Source: Aplectana chamaeleonis (lineage: Eukaryota > Nematoda > Chromadorea > Rhabditida > Cosmocercidae). From it: a DNA stretch of 64,000 nucleotides. The position numbers and the translations under genes were made by a program. This document shows positions 10,880 to 21,508 of this stretch, one piece after another; position 1 is the stretch's first letter; the number at the start of each line of letters is the position of its first letter. The notes under the pieces are model-generated. The model was not told where the DNA came from. It searched no databases and worked only from the letters and a program-made list of their open reading frames with translations. Where the stretch lies: NCBI GenBank assembly GCA_029168955.1, contig JAPDOI010000273.1, forward strand, positions 744,001 to 808,000. Direction: 5' to 3'.

Positions 10880-11560
10880 AGGGACTACTCAGAAATTCGT
10901 GGGGAAGTTCCCGAGAACGACAGCAGAACTTCCCTCGATACAACTGAGGTACTTCCCCGGATCGAGGGTAGGCGGAGGGGACCTCCGGCTAGCAGGTCTT
11001 TCCTTGTTCTCCCGATCGCCAGTCTTCCCCAAGCTGTCGCAACCCAACACCCATTGGTCATTGATTTATCAGAAGTCGGCTGGCCGAAACTCGTCGTTTT
11101 CAACAGTTTCCTGTTCTTCGAAAGCAGGTTTAGGGCCAAAAATATTCAACATTGTCGAAAGGTTACGGAGAAGCTTGTTATCTTCCCTGGTAATCTGGAC
11201 AGACCCCTACACCACCCTTGAGTAGCAGGTCTGCTCCCTCAACTTGCGAAGTGCGAGCCCACCTCGCGACTAGCCCGTTTGCATCATCGTATACACTGCG
11301 GCTTTGTTTTTCCGTTCATCATGCTGGGAGGGAGGCCATGGGAACAACCATGAAGCGAACTTTCCTTGTTCTCCCCCCGAGTCGACTGTTTCGAACGTCT
11401 TGTCGTTGTGTATAATTCGAGGGGAGAGGGGCGAGACGTCCCCTTCCGGGGGGACGTCTCGCTCCTCTCCCCTCGACCAAGTGATAACGACCAAATCAGG
11501 TCTATTGCCCTCGGGAACTTCCCCACAAATATCTGAGTACGGACGACGTAGGGGAGACTA
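10880..11560. repeat. Foldback element, about 680 bp
   Basis: The left sequence ATTCGTGGGGAAGTTCCCGA is answered near 11510-11545 by its complement, and further complementary blocks lie between. Open frames on both strands in this span are explained by the inverted structure. Confidence 0.5.
11417..11475. other. 27-bp hairpin near the right part of the foldback
   Basis: TCGAGGGGAGAGGGGCGAGA runs into GTCCCC, a short loop TTCCG, then the complement ending CCTCTCCCCTCGA, with one mismatch in 27 positions. GC-rich and very stable. Confidence 0.75.
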
Positions 11561-11654
11561 TCAAAAAACAATTTGCTGTTCTCGCTCTGCGTGTTTTACT
11601 TGCATATCGATCGGGTGGGACTACGGAATACCGTCCAACTATGGTGGGGACTTT

Positions 11655-11790
11655 ACGGGTCGTTCATACTGCCGCAGCAGAGTGGCGCAGCGAAGTGCAA
11701 TCCTATGATATTGATAGTGCCGCGCCACGTAATCAATATTATAGGATTCCACTTTACTGCGCCGAGCGGCGGCGAAGGTGTGAAGTACAG
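11655..11790. mobile_element. Degenerate Harbinger-like MITE (P2 type)
   Basis: Alignable with the intact copy at 14718-14854: shared words GAAGTGCAAT, GTGCCGCGCC and GCGCCGAGCGGCGGCG in the same order. The ends have decayed. Confidence 0.5.
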
Positions 11791-12096
11791 CAATTTGCGA
11801 GCACGCAGCAAAAGCCGTAGGAAGGTTGAAGATTCGGTTTTTTGACCTGTCGTAGGAACGATGATAGCCGTAATTGTGATATGTTTGTGCACATATGCTC
11901 TATGACCATTGTGACCCTTCACTGTCAATGTTGTTTTGCAATGCTTCTGGTAATTGCTATGTTAACCGACTCCGTCAAACCCGCGCCGGATGCGATGTAG
12001 TCAAGAGGGCTGCTCGATAATAATTGCTAGTAACAATTCTCCAGCAACAGATAAACTATTAGCTCACTCGTCTTCAGCAGCTCGGCCGCCTACAAC

Positions 12097-12327
12097 ATGG
12101 CCAATCGCCTCGATTTGGTTATGGTTTGTTACTCTCGGATACTTTGGTCATTTCTTTCTCCAATATATGCAGTTGATGTTAAAGTGCGCCCAGTGATAGA
12201 GTCAGAAAATGCGATCAAAGCGACGACTACAGTGCGTTTCACTGCTATACGAGCACTTTCGAGATTGGCATTTTTGGAGAAAACAAAATTATCATTACGA
12301 TGGTCTCAGGTTCTGCGTATAAAATAA
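12097..12327 (+). CDS. Possible small gene or first exon (76 codons)
   Basis: ATG at 12097 opens a frame reading MANRLDLVMVCYSRILW, then VRPVIESENAIKATTTV, to TAA at 12327. A donor at CTCAG|GTTCTG (12310) is possible. Another frame in the same span also shows a hydrophobic run, so frame choice is uncertain. Confidence 0.3.
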   Translation: MANRLDLVMVCYSRILWSFLSPIYAVDVKVRPVIESENAIKATTTVRFTAIRALSRLAFLEKTKLSLRWSQVLRIK

Positions 12328-12574
12328 GAGACAAGTACAAGTTTTCTTTCTTATTCCCAAACTCGAACAACTCGTTTCATTATCATTTCCCTGATTCGAG
12401 GTCGTTTCAAAATCGTACGAACACTTGTAAAAATCAGGTTTTATTCCAGAAAAGAGGGAAGTCCACAAAAGCACAAAACCCCATATGTTTAGTCCTTCAC
12501 TTTTCACTTAGAGAGGTCTTGACGATAGCGTCTTGTTGAGAAACAAAGCCTAATGATCGATTTGTGGAGGTTTT

Positions 12575-13626
12575 CTAGCTACTTCCGTAATCTGCTCTCA
12601 TATCGCGGCGCAAGGCATATTCAGCGGATGATGGTGGGAGAGCGAAATTACTTATTCTGGAGCCTACAGGGTTCAAAAAGGCGAAGTACAGAAGGAAACT
12701 CAAACCTTTCGCGCTCTGGTGGCAGCTGGTGCAGTGAACGTTTGGGCTGCAGGAAACTTGCTGGCAGTAGGGGCAGGTAAGGATGGCGGGATCGGCTAGA
12801 ATGTAATTTTGCAATTAGAATTGTATTCTTTCTACAAACAGGCCGGACACTCACCATTCCGATGCCCGCCATGTGAGCATTGGCACTCTGGTTCGCGAAC
12901 ATTGCCTTCATTTTTTGCAACGTCTGATGAATAGCTTTTTCATTGGCATTAATCATGAAACTAGTTGGAGTGGGAAAACCTTATTTCTCTGCAGATGTAC
13001 ACAATCTTGTCGGCTACTCATGGAGTCAGCTTCAGATCCAGTTCCATAAAGTTCTTGAGAGCTCAGCGTTTTGCCGGGTGGTAATGTAGCGGTCTGCTAG
13101 AATGTTTCGATCGTTAGTTACTCTCCAAGTCATGCCAATGAAGACTGATATCCTACCAGTGGATAAACACAGAACGGCGCAATGCTGGCGTAAGGCACTG
13201 CAGCTGCCGCGAATTCTAGCGATGCTGGTGCTGAAATCAATAAGTAATTATGAGGGTAGAAAATATTAATACACTAAAAAATATACCGCTGTAAGACGAG
13301 GGACATAGTTGTTGCTGTTGAAGGAGTTGAGGGAATTGAAGTCCCTGAAAGCCCTCATCGCTCCACGATGCTAGGTCCTTAAAAGCCTGTATAGTGGCTT
13401 AAGCGGTATAAAAGACAAAAACTTGAACATTTACCAGTTTTTGTTGAGGAATAATGTATGGTACGGCCTGCAGGGCAGGAACCTGTAATTGATATACACT
13501 ATGAAAACTCATCTAACGTTTGAAAAATAAACTCAGACATTGGGAGGCTCGGAGGGGAACATGACTGGGATCGGAGTGGCATACATATGGGAATCCAATA
13601 GAAAAATTTGGTAATATCGAGGCCAC
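12575..13626 (-). CDS. Spliced gene for a Pro/Gln-rich, Cys-rich protein
   Basis: Reading on -, exons 13539-13626, 13435-13482, 13287-13386, 13157-13230, 13018-13096, 12855-12923, 12706-12795 and 12575-12663 join with consistent phases (about 210 residues). Introns are 42-94 bases, with donors such as GTAAATG and GTGAGT and acceptors such as gatttcag. The N-terminal half is Pro/Gln/Ala-rich (VPALQAVPYIIPQQ; LLQQQQL; LEFAAAAVPYA). The C-terminal part holds a possible metal-binding cluster: CQCSHGGH, then CPYCQQVSC and HCTSCH. The stop is TAG at 12575-12577. The first exon and ATG are unresolved (one ATG lies at 13692), and the last intron may be unspliced because it is 42 bases and open. Family not recognised. 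Confidence 0.6.
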
Positions 13627-14609
13627 CTGTCATTCAGTCAACAGAGTCCGGCACGAAACTGCATCGTTCGATTTCAGCAACAATGTTGGCATTGCTGGTG
13701 TTTCAGAATATAAAAACCCACATTTATAGACCTCCCTTCCCTCAAATATAAACAGAGCGCTTGCATGTGCTAACATATATCACCCCTGTATGCTAACCAC
13801 GGTGAGAACACTGCCTACCAAGAGATGGATAGGCTAACCAATCCTGCTTTCCCCTATGTGTACAAAGGGATCTGCTCCGACAGGATCGTTCCGAGCAGGG
13901 TTGATGGCTTAGAAACGTACTATAGCGAAAGTACTTGGACACCCTTTCACATAGAATACTAGAGCGAAATGCCGTGAACCGAAACCGAACCAGTCCATCT
14001 TTAGGCACTCGCATTTTCGTTGTTTTCGGCACCTCCGAGGCACTGACAATGGTTCGGTAATTGTTCGCAAACGTTGTTTCCAACGAAACTCGTACCGTTG
14101 ATGTACCTACAATGACGTTTTTAAAGCTATTTATGTTTGTACGGTTTACCGCAATGTTGAAAGGCCATGGTGCGGTTGCGGTCAACACACTTACACTACG
14201 GTGGAAAACCTGGCGCTTTGTCCGCTTTCGTTATCGGTCGACTGCACAGCCGATATTCTGAGTGAGTTACGGCTCTTCTTTTTCATGCATGTTTCTGCTT
14301 TACTTTCATTTCTGACTCTTTTATTATTGAAAATAGAGCCTTTTCTTATTGCGTGAGGGAAGTTTGTCGTTTGTTTGGGCTAGGTAGTGTTTTTGTTATG
14401 AAATTCTTTTTTAAAATTGGAAAAAAATGGCAAACTCCCCTCACACACTAAGAAAGCCCCTATTTGCAATATTAAGATAGTCAGAAACAAAAACAAAGCA
14501 GAAACAAAATAGAAAAAATAGCAAAAAGCGTCACTCACCCAGAATGACAGCTGCCATGTCGATAGATGACGAAATCTAGCAAAGCGAAACATTTTCCATT
14601 GTAGTTTCA

Positions 14610-14714
14610 GGCCTAGGGCACACTTCACGGAACGGGCGACGCGCCGCTGTGTTTGTCGTCGATATTGCTGATATGCACTGTCGCGCGTCGCGTGATGCAA
14701 GTATGCACTAAGCC
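14610..14714. mobile_element. Harbinger-like MITE (P3-short), 105 bp
   Basis: Ends GGCCTAGGGCACACTTC and AAGTATGCACTAAGCC match the termini of 52397-53912. Flanks are TCA (14607-14609) and TTA (14715-14717), the latter shared with the next element. Confidence 0.65.
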
Positions 14715-14717
14715 TTA

Positions 14718-14854
14718 GGGGTCGTTTATACTTCCACCGCCGAGCGGCGCGGCGAAGTGCAATTCCATCATATCGATCGTGCCGCGCCGCGTGATCAATA
14801 TTATAGAAATGCCCATACACCGCGCCGCTCGGCGGCGGGAGTATAAACGACCCC
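14718..14854. mobile_element. Harbinger-like MITE (P2), 137 bp
   Basis: TTA flanks both ends. The TIR GGGGTCGTTTATACTTCCAC extends as an imperfect palindrome over most of the element. A three-base TTA duplication is typical of PIF/Harbinger elements (family knowledge). Confidence 0.75.
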
Positions 14855-15036
14855 TTAGGGTGTTGACCGCAACCGCACCATGGCCTTTAACTTTGCGGTG
14901 AACTGTAACTGCAGCGGAGTTCGCTGAGCCGAGTTCAGCGGGTCTCCCCAATTTGGCGCTAAGGTAAGGGTACACCCACAAGGCATTTTTCGGGATATTC
15001 AGTGAAAAAGTTTCGGATTGGGCTCAAAACTTATTT

Positions 15037-15284
15037 GGGGGGGGGTGGGGGTTATCCGAGCTCTTGAACACGAAATCAAAGTCAAATAGTTGATTTTCGG
15101 GGAATGTCGACAAACTCGGCACAATGACTCTCACCGGGGAAGTTTTTTTTTTCGGGCGAAATGCGACTTTTGATGATTTCCGAAACGCACTAATAGATTT
15201 ACCTCGAAACTTCCCTGCAAAGGTTAATTGGAGTCCTCAACTCGATTTTCGATAGATTACGGAGAACACTGTGGGGGGGGGGGG
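15037..15284. other. Two long G-runs
   Basis: Runs of nine plus five G (15037-15051) and of twelve G (15273-15284) lie about 230 bases apart in otherwise ordinary sequence. Confidence 0.7.
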
Positions 15285-15299
15285 TGTTCTGGGGTTCTT

Positions 15300-15790
15300 T
15301 AAAATAGATTTTCAAAGTTCTAAGGTAGATTACGCTAGTTAAATAACATTGTCTCAACCGTAGCCTGCAGTAAGCCTCAGAATATAAAGAAAAAGACTTC
15401 AGACTCGTGTTTAGGACCCCGAATAACTCTTTAAAAAAGTTTGAGTCAAATACCGTTATCTTAGCGCCCACTTAAAGAAACTCGCTCAATTCGGTTCAGA
15501 GAACTCAGCAGCAGCAAAAAAACATAGGTTTGAAAACGTAATGTCGTTAGAAGTTTAGCCTGGCTCCCTCATTTTGAGCCTGTCGAAATAATGCTTATCG
15601 GGCTTATCATGCCAAATCTCCTTATCACTATTATATTTTGCCATGACCGACCGCTCCGCTACTTGCTCCGTCCTGACTCATCCGAGCGAGCTAGGCTCTA
15701 CATCAAGTGGTATGAATTTCATCGGAAACGGCGTTTGCGACCAGTTGTCGATCCCTAGTGAGGCAGCAAACTCATTTACCATATGGAGTT
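15300..15790. other. Unassigned stretch
   Basis: No gene or repeat supported. Confidence 0.3.
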
Positions 15791-15795
15791 TTGCT

Positions 15796-16370
15796 CTAAC
15801 ATTGCTTGAATAGAGGATCCAAAAACTTCAGCATCAACTTCCAAGCAGAATTCGCGATCCCGCAAATGTCGGCACCACAACTGTCGAGGCTTTGTGGGGG
15901 TATTTTATGCGCACCTAATACGTAAATGCGGCTCGCCTTTGGCGTTTCTAGTGGCAGGTCTCTGATAATGGATGCACATCTACACATGGAAGCTAACAGC
16001 ACCTCCAGCCTTCCCATTCCTTTGCACATAACCACGAGTTTCACAAGAAACTATTTCTGTCATATATGTAGTTCTCCGCTTACCCGTGCTTCAGCGGTTG
16101 TACTGGCTGAGAGACTCGATGATGGAGCAGAAGAATATGGAACGGCGTATCCTCTAGCTGAAACTAAATATGAAAAAACGACAGTCTTCGAATCATACCA
16201 CTCCTAGTTTTAAAGTTGACGGCTTGTGGACCGAGTACACAGGGTGGGAGACGCCGGGAGCAGTTCGGCTAGTACATGGAACGCGCCCAATGGGAAGCCA
16301 CAGTGCCTAAAATCCAACTCCCTTCCCGTGTATTCGATCAACAACCGAAATTTTGATACGCACTTGTTGC
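15796..16370 (-). CDS. Spliced gene with a possible LOTUS-like segment
   Basis: On -, an open stretch from about 16370 to 16239 reads CVSKFRLLIEYTGRELDF then GFPLGAFHVLAELLPASP. Its pattern of hydrophobic residues around a G-x-x-L core and a following G(F/Y)-x-x-L resembles OST-HTH/LOTUS domains. Joined in phase are exon 16084-16157 (GYAVPYSSAPSSSLSAS) and exon 15796-16050 (LVKLVVMCKGMGRLEVLLAS to FLDPLFKQC and TAG). The intron 16158-16238 has a GT-AG pair and the acceptor tagtttcag. The intron 16051-16083 would be only 33 bases, which is a weak point. Domain assignment is tentative. Confidence 0.4.
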
Positions 16371-16658
16371 ACCCCGAGTTCTCTCTCAGCTTCTCAATTT
16401 ATGGTACCCGATGGAATAGCGAAGGGAAATGTGAAGTGAGAAGAGACTTACGACGACAAAAACAGAAGTACCAAAGAAAATGGTTTCTACCGAACCTTGG
16501 GCCTCGTTTGCGTTTGGCAAATGTTGCCGAAGTTTTGAGAAGCCTGGACCAGTCAAAACTCCAGGGTCACTACGTAAGGTTTTACGGAAGTGTTCACAAA
16601 ATCCATGGAGGACGGGAACTTGACAAAGGACCCATCTTGGCCACCAATCGCCTTTTAA

Positions 16659-17206
16659 AGGCAGTGGTCGCGATCAAATATGCTTGTCGTCTTTTTCTCT
16701 CCAAATCCTTTCCTGGGTCTCGAGTAGTAGGACCTATGAGAAAAAATCGCGAAAAAACCACTGTTTTGGGCCAAATTTGAAACCTGAACTTTCTTGTTTT
16801 TTGATGGTGGACGAGCCCACTCCACATCATCGGCATCGATGACCTCTTATATCAAGAACATCAGCTAGCTTGAAATTGATTGTCAATCAATGAACCTTAG
16901 AATTTATGCACACATCTAGTCAAAAACATTGACTGAAGTGATGCTTTCATTATTCAACTGTTTTTATTCGTTAAATTTGCATTTATTTCGTCCTCTGAAT
17001 GTCGATGATTTTTGACTGCTCGGCATGAGACTGCGATCTGTTTCGTCATCGCTGTGCACGTGTGCACGAACTGGCTTCTTTGGGCCCTAGAAACTCTAAT
17101 TCTAGACCGTTTTTCACCGCGCTACCTTCATAGTTTTTCAGCTGTTTTTGATCTAAGCTGATTTTTGTAGTTTTTTCGATAACGATTTTCATCGTGACCA
17201 CTGCCT
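16659..17206. mobile_element. MITE family A, 548 bp
   Basis: Exact TTAA flanks (16655-16658, 17207-17210); ends AGGCAGTGGTCGCGAT and ATCGTGACCACTGCCT. Confidence 0.75.
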
Positions 17207-17589
17207 TTAAGCAAGGTCTATAGCAGTTCTGCGGAGCTTTTTGACTTCGAGCCTCGCCAGATGGGAGCAGCAGTGAAGCATGACCCACGGCTGCCAGTCG
17301 GGGTATCTACTCTGCTAATAGATAGCTGGATGTCAAACACGGAAACGGCAGATGCCCAGGGTTTCGGCGGAGCTCAGACCGATTCTGACGCAACAAGTTC
17401 CGCAAACTAATTTCTACCGCGAGTTGGTGAAAATATACGGGAATTCTCGCTTCATCACTTGTATTCAGTACGGAATTTCTCGCCTCAAATGGGGAAATGT
17501 GGCAGATTCTCGCCTCGATCGATCCAACCAGTCCTGATACGTACTAGAAAATGATTCTAGCTGCAACCAATCCCTTAGTTGTTTCCTTA

Positions 17590-17760
17590 CCATGACCTGG
17601 GTTGTACGCGCACCGGAGGAGGAGTTACCCGGTCTTTGGAGGTTCGATTTCCACTCGGAACCAATTTGCTTGAATGGAATATGTAGACTGATCTTTCGGA
17701 CTGCAAAAGACGGGACAACTCCTTTTTCGATGTGCAGTGGGCCTCAAACCCCCACGGCCT
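17590..17760. mobile_element. Degenerate family F MITE
   Basis: Retains the order of family F words (GGAGGAGTT, TCCACTCGG, CAAAAGACGGGACAACT) but with many substitutions. Confidence 0.4.
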
Positions 17761-17791
17761 ACCGCGAGTCAAGGCAATCTCAGAAAACCAC

Positions 17792-18340
17792 CGCATTCAA
17801 TGCGTGTCGAATATGCATTCAACTCGAGTGACCACACCCATCGGAAGGCTTTTTCGCAGGCGCACGTGCTCCAGACAGCAGCACATACTGCAAAGTTTCA
17901 CCGCAGGAGCACGTGCTGCGAAAGTTTGTAGCAGGAAAACGTGGTGCAGGATAGCCCAGAGTTATCGTAGCAGCACACCGTCACGCGACGCGGCCGGAAC
18001 ACCCACATGCAGAGCACCATCTAGAGCTGCCAGCGGTTGTACGAAGTCTCCAGCGGGTGGGTGTGCCAAGTACCGCAAACTTGGGTTATTAAAATGGCGA
18101 CGCTATCTACATTTCGGTACCGTCTCAGGAGTGCATCGTATACTTTCCGTTTTTGGATAATAGTTTTTTCATCGAGTTAAATGTGTATCATGCGCGCATT
18201 GGACAGCTTATTTGTTGGGGCACGTGTTGTGATTTGAAACACAATAAGAGCACGTGCTCCTCTAGCAGCACGTTCCCTGACTGTGCTCAAAACCACCTTG
18301 TCTTCGAGTTGAATGCATATTCGACACGCATTTAATGCGG
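17792..18340. mobile_element. 549-bp TIR element with a second SL1-like copy
   Basis: A ~38-bp TIR (CCGCATTCAATGCGTGTCGA, continuing AATATGCATTCAACTCGA) is matched at the right end with one or two mismatches. Inside are several GCACGTGCT repeats and a block alignable with 3960-4095 that carries the SL1-like sequence. Confidence 0.7.
18074..18095 (-). other. Diverged SL1-like 22-mer
   Basis: 18 of 22 positions match SL1 on -; it keeps the T at position 5 that the copy at 4022-4043 lost and shares the C at position 21, so the two copies descend from a common, more SL1-like ancestor. Confidence 0.45.
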
Positions 18341-18599
18341 CTATTGTCGAGATGCTTGGGAAGGTTTACCTAAGAAGGATTCGGGATCACCCTCCTCAAA
18401 CAGTCAAAAAGTGCCGAGTAATCACTCCGTGAGATGAGCAAATCAAATGGGAGCGAAGCGGCTTCATTGCGCTCAGCTTAGCCAACGCGGGTTGGAATTG
18501 CTGTTCAACTTAGGCTGTAGTTACACAGTTGCGGAATATCTCGCCACGTATAAGGCGAGAAATTTGAGATTCAGCGACAGCGGGGAGAGTACGGTGAGC

Positions 18600-19080
18600 T
18601 CAGCCTTGGGAATTTCGTAGAGACTCCGCAGTATCTCTGACTGCATATCTAAGGCTAAAATTTCCGGGTTTCAGTGAACGTGGCTTCCTGAGAGGCATCA
18701 TCAGAGAATATGTACGGAAAATTTGGCCTCTAAATTTTAATCCTGAAGCACCGTAATTATTCTTGAAGCGACGTATCTGACATGGCCTACGCGCCCTACC
18801 GGAAGGCGAGGTGTGTACGCTCATCCCTGCTTGAACAGTCCGTTCGGCTCTTTCTCTACCTACGCTATCTTTACATACAATCCCCGGACAATAAAGGACA
18901 CCGACTAGCGAAAACAACTTCCGCCTATTCACTCTCACCGAGCGCACTTGATCTGATGCAATATTATGCAGGAATATCATGAGTGTTCATCAAAATAACA
19001 ACAGTAAGTTCAATGATGACCTCACCTATCGAATTCAAAGCGTCCATCGCAGATGGCACAAAACAGCCCTCGTCAGTGTC
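18600..19080 (-). CDS. Two-exon 3' end of an unrecognised gene
   Basis: On -, exon 19026-19080 follows gtgttttag and reads DTDEGCFVPSAMDALNSI before GTGAGG. After a 73-base intron with acceptor attgcatcag, exon 18600-18952 is open throughout: DQVRSVRVNRRKLFSLVG, then FRTYSLMMPLRKPRSLK and a stop after SLRNSQG. Phase agrees (G + AT). Basic, soluble-looking C terminus. Upstream exons were not found. No family recognised. Confidence 0.5.
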
Positions 19081-19249
19081 CTAAAACACGCAACCACAAT
19101 TATCAGTAGATCAATCAGTAAGCAATTATTGAGCCCTTTGTAGAAGTCATGGGACTTTTGTGGGTTAATGAACTTAATGCTTTCTTTAGGGGGAGGTGCA
19201 GTCTATTCCGCAGCAGAATTTACTTCATTTCCTCGCATTTGCGTGCGGT

Positions 19250-19545
19250 GACTCGCTGCTCCCTCCTTCTGTACCCCACTCTCTCACTGCCTCTTTCCTC
19301 GCTACGTACAGTCGCCACAGATCGTACTGATACTTTACGTCCCTTATTGTGTGTTCGCGCAAACTCGCTCTACCTGGAAGTAAAATTTACTGCTACCGAT
19401 AACGCGTTTGTGCGCGCGCATGCTGCACCTCCTTATCCTCCACCCTTTCTCACTATCTCTCCCCTCGCTCCGCACCAGCGCGCTAGGGAAAAAACTAAAT
19501 TCGTCTAAACAGTTTTTGTTATAACATTCACGCACCGACTTTGCT
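19250..19545. repeat. Dispersed repeat with CTCGCTCCGCACCAGC core
   Basis: Related sequence, in either orientation, recurs near 2560-2640, 6540-6650, 23290-23400 and 35760-35870 (shared words such as GCTCCGCACCAGCACGCG and ATCGTACTGATA). Borders were not defined. Confidence 0.45.
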
Positions 19546-19559
19546 GCGCCAAATAAAAG

Positions 19560-20350
19560 GAACACAGAGTATCAGTGTCGCCTGTATAATCAGAGTGATT
19601 GTATCGTCCGTGCCATCCAATTGGTGAGCCGCGCTCTGCTACTAGGCGTGGGTTGTTGTCGTAATGTTTTCCAACCGCAAGATAAGCGGGGTTAACTTCG
19701 TGTTCCATCCAATCACGTGCATCGCTCCTCCCTCATTCGTTCAATCATGCGCGTCGCTCTTCCCCCGTTTCCTCTTCTCTCTTGCGGTGGGAGAGCGTTA
19801 CGACCACCGCCCACTAGGCGCGAAGTCGTTCGATCAATAACCATCGCCCCTTCAATTTGTGCGTCCATTTTCTTCCGACAGGCTACGTCGCGGCTTCCTA
19901 ATTGATTGACTCGGGCCATAAAATACATGCTGCATCTTGAGCGTCTCCGCTGAATTCATGCACAACATTTCGACCTTTATCACAAATGTACCAACACGTT
20001 CCTCACGAAAGTGCGATAAAAGTTTGTAAAAAAGACTGATATTTTATCGCGGTCTCCGCCTTTAGACCGCTGAAGACAGCGATAGCGTGGAAGTGACAGG
20101 TGCGATAATCGAATTCCAATTAAATGCCTTGTTGGGTATGAGAGTACAAATGAAAGTTCGACTGAGGCTCGAGGAAAAGTAAACACGTGGCCCGAAGTGC
20201 ACGTTTTCGGAGCACCCGTGTCGTGATAGCTATAGTCCTTCAGCTCGCATTAGATATAATTGAAGGCTGTGGTTTTCACCGGTGCCAACTGGCGCAACAA
20301 TGTCGGAAAAACGGCTGAACGCATGGTATAATAGCCCTATGCGGCCGCTT
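19560..20350. other. Unassigned stretch
   Basis: Several frames are open for 60-70 codons on both strands, but none has convincing splice sites or codon pattern. Confidence 0.3.
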
Positions 20351-20353
20351 CAA

Positions 20354-20804
20354 AGGCACAGGACACCCAGGAAATTAATAATCAGATTTCTTGCTTATCT
20401 TGGAGAAAGTCACGCGCTGATCACAGCGATGTCTCTGAAATCGTCCAAGACCCCCTCTGAACAGAGTAATGGCTCTTCAAAGATGCCTAGATTTTGAGGG
20501 TAAAAAATTGGTGGACGAGTTGTCTCAGGCCTGTATTTCTCTTCATTTGCAATCGTTGCGTGAGAGAAAGCCAGGATAAGGCAGGATAAGGAGACAGTCC
20601 GGTAATGGACTGAAGAACGACGACTTATTGGAATTCATCCATCCATCGAGCCGCTATCGAGTTCGAAATCTGCTAGGGGGTCGGGACTGTGGTGGTGGCT
20701 TATATCTCGCTTATTTGGAGCATTTGGCACATGTCGTACAGGAGGGATCTTCTACACAATTACATGAGAATCTCTAATTTCGTATTTGAGGGTGTACTGT
20801 GCCT
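20354..20804. mobile_element. MITE family C, 451 bp
   Basis: Ends AGGCACAGGACACCCA and TGTACTGTGCCT; flanks TCAA (20350-20353) and TTAA (20805-20808). Alignable with 36506-36969. Confidence 0.75.
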
Positions 20805-20808
20805 TTAA

Positions 20809-21287
20809 AGGCAGTGTTCACAATAAGAATAGTTTTTCTGCGTTTCCGCCTGACGGTCTCGTTCTGATTCCAGTGATGTCTCTGAAATCGTACAAGACCT
20901 TCTAGGAACGGAGTTATGGTCTCTCAAAAATTAAGCTAGGGAAGCATGGTGGATGAGTTGTCCGAGGCTTGTAACTTCCGTCTTTTGCAGCTGATGTATG
21001 CGAGCTGACCTGAGTAAAGAGAGAGGTTGAGAATGAAGGGAAGAACGAGGCTATTGATCGGAAACCATCGCTCATCTCACAATTTCGAGCATTCATTTGT
21101 TCACGTCGGTGGGCGTGAAAAGTGCATCTGGGCTGTGACGAGCTGACGGGTGTTCAACTTTGGGGTCGTAGATGATCGTTCCAAGCTCATCTTTCTTAGT
21201 TTTTCCAATGTTAGGGTTGCGCTAGGCCTCGCAGCTGCCGATCTCCACCAAAAAATCAGACATGGTTTTAATCGTGGACATTGCCTT
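20809..21287. mobile_element. MITE family A, 479 bp, reverse orientation
   Basis: Starts AGGCAGTGTTCACAATAA immediately after the TTAA that ends the family C element and ends ATTGCCT before TCAA. The interior is the reverse complement of 37649-38131. Confidence 0.75.
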
Positions 21288-21291
21288 CAAA

Positions 21292-21508
21292 GGCAGTGTT
21301 CACGATAAATCTTGCGCGTATTTGCGGAAACTATCAGGACGCGTAAGCTCCTCCACTCCCTGAACCTGTCCGTACGTTAGAAACTGCTATTTTGGCTTAT
21401 TCTGCGCGCTTTTCTTCGCTGTTTCTTCGTTATTGGATAGCTCACGGGCAAGCAACCCCATTTTTGAGTCGAAAAAGTCGGACATGACACTCACCGTGAA
21501 CACCGCCT
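21292..21508. mobile_element. MITE family A, 217-bp short form
   Basis: Begins AGGCAGTGTTCACGATAA directly after TCAA (21288-21291) and ends CACCGCCT before TCAA (21509-21512). Internal sequence matches 47453-47875, which is a longer version. Confidence 0.75.

Larger units (their letters stand above)
13700..14910. repeat. Old inverted repeat later split by two MITEs
   Basis: The stretch near 14130-14240 (with GGCCATGGTGCGGTTGCGGT and GGTCAACACA) is answered in reverse by 14860-14910 and 14535-14600. The second arm is interrupted by the two MITEs at 14610-14714 and 14718-14854. Long open frames here are attributed to the repeat. Confidence 0.5.

Noticed and set aside
13793..14188. 131-codon open frame on -
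   Set aside because: Lies in the old inverted repeat; related sequence recurs near 14540-14910 with frame breaks.
16226..16780. 184-codon open frame on +
   Set aside because: It runs opposite the better-supported - exons and into a family A MITE.
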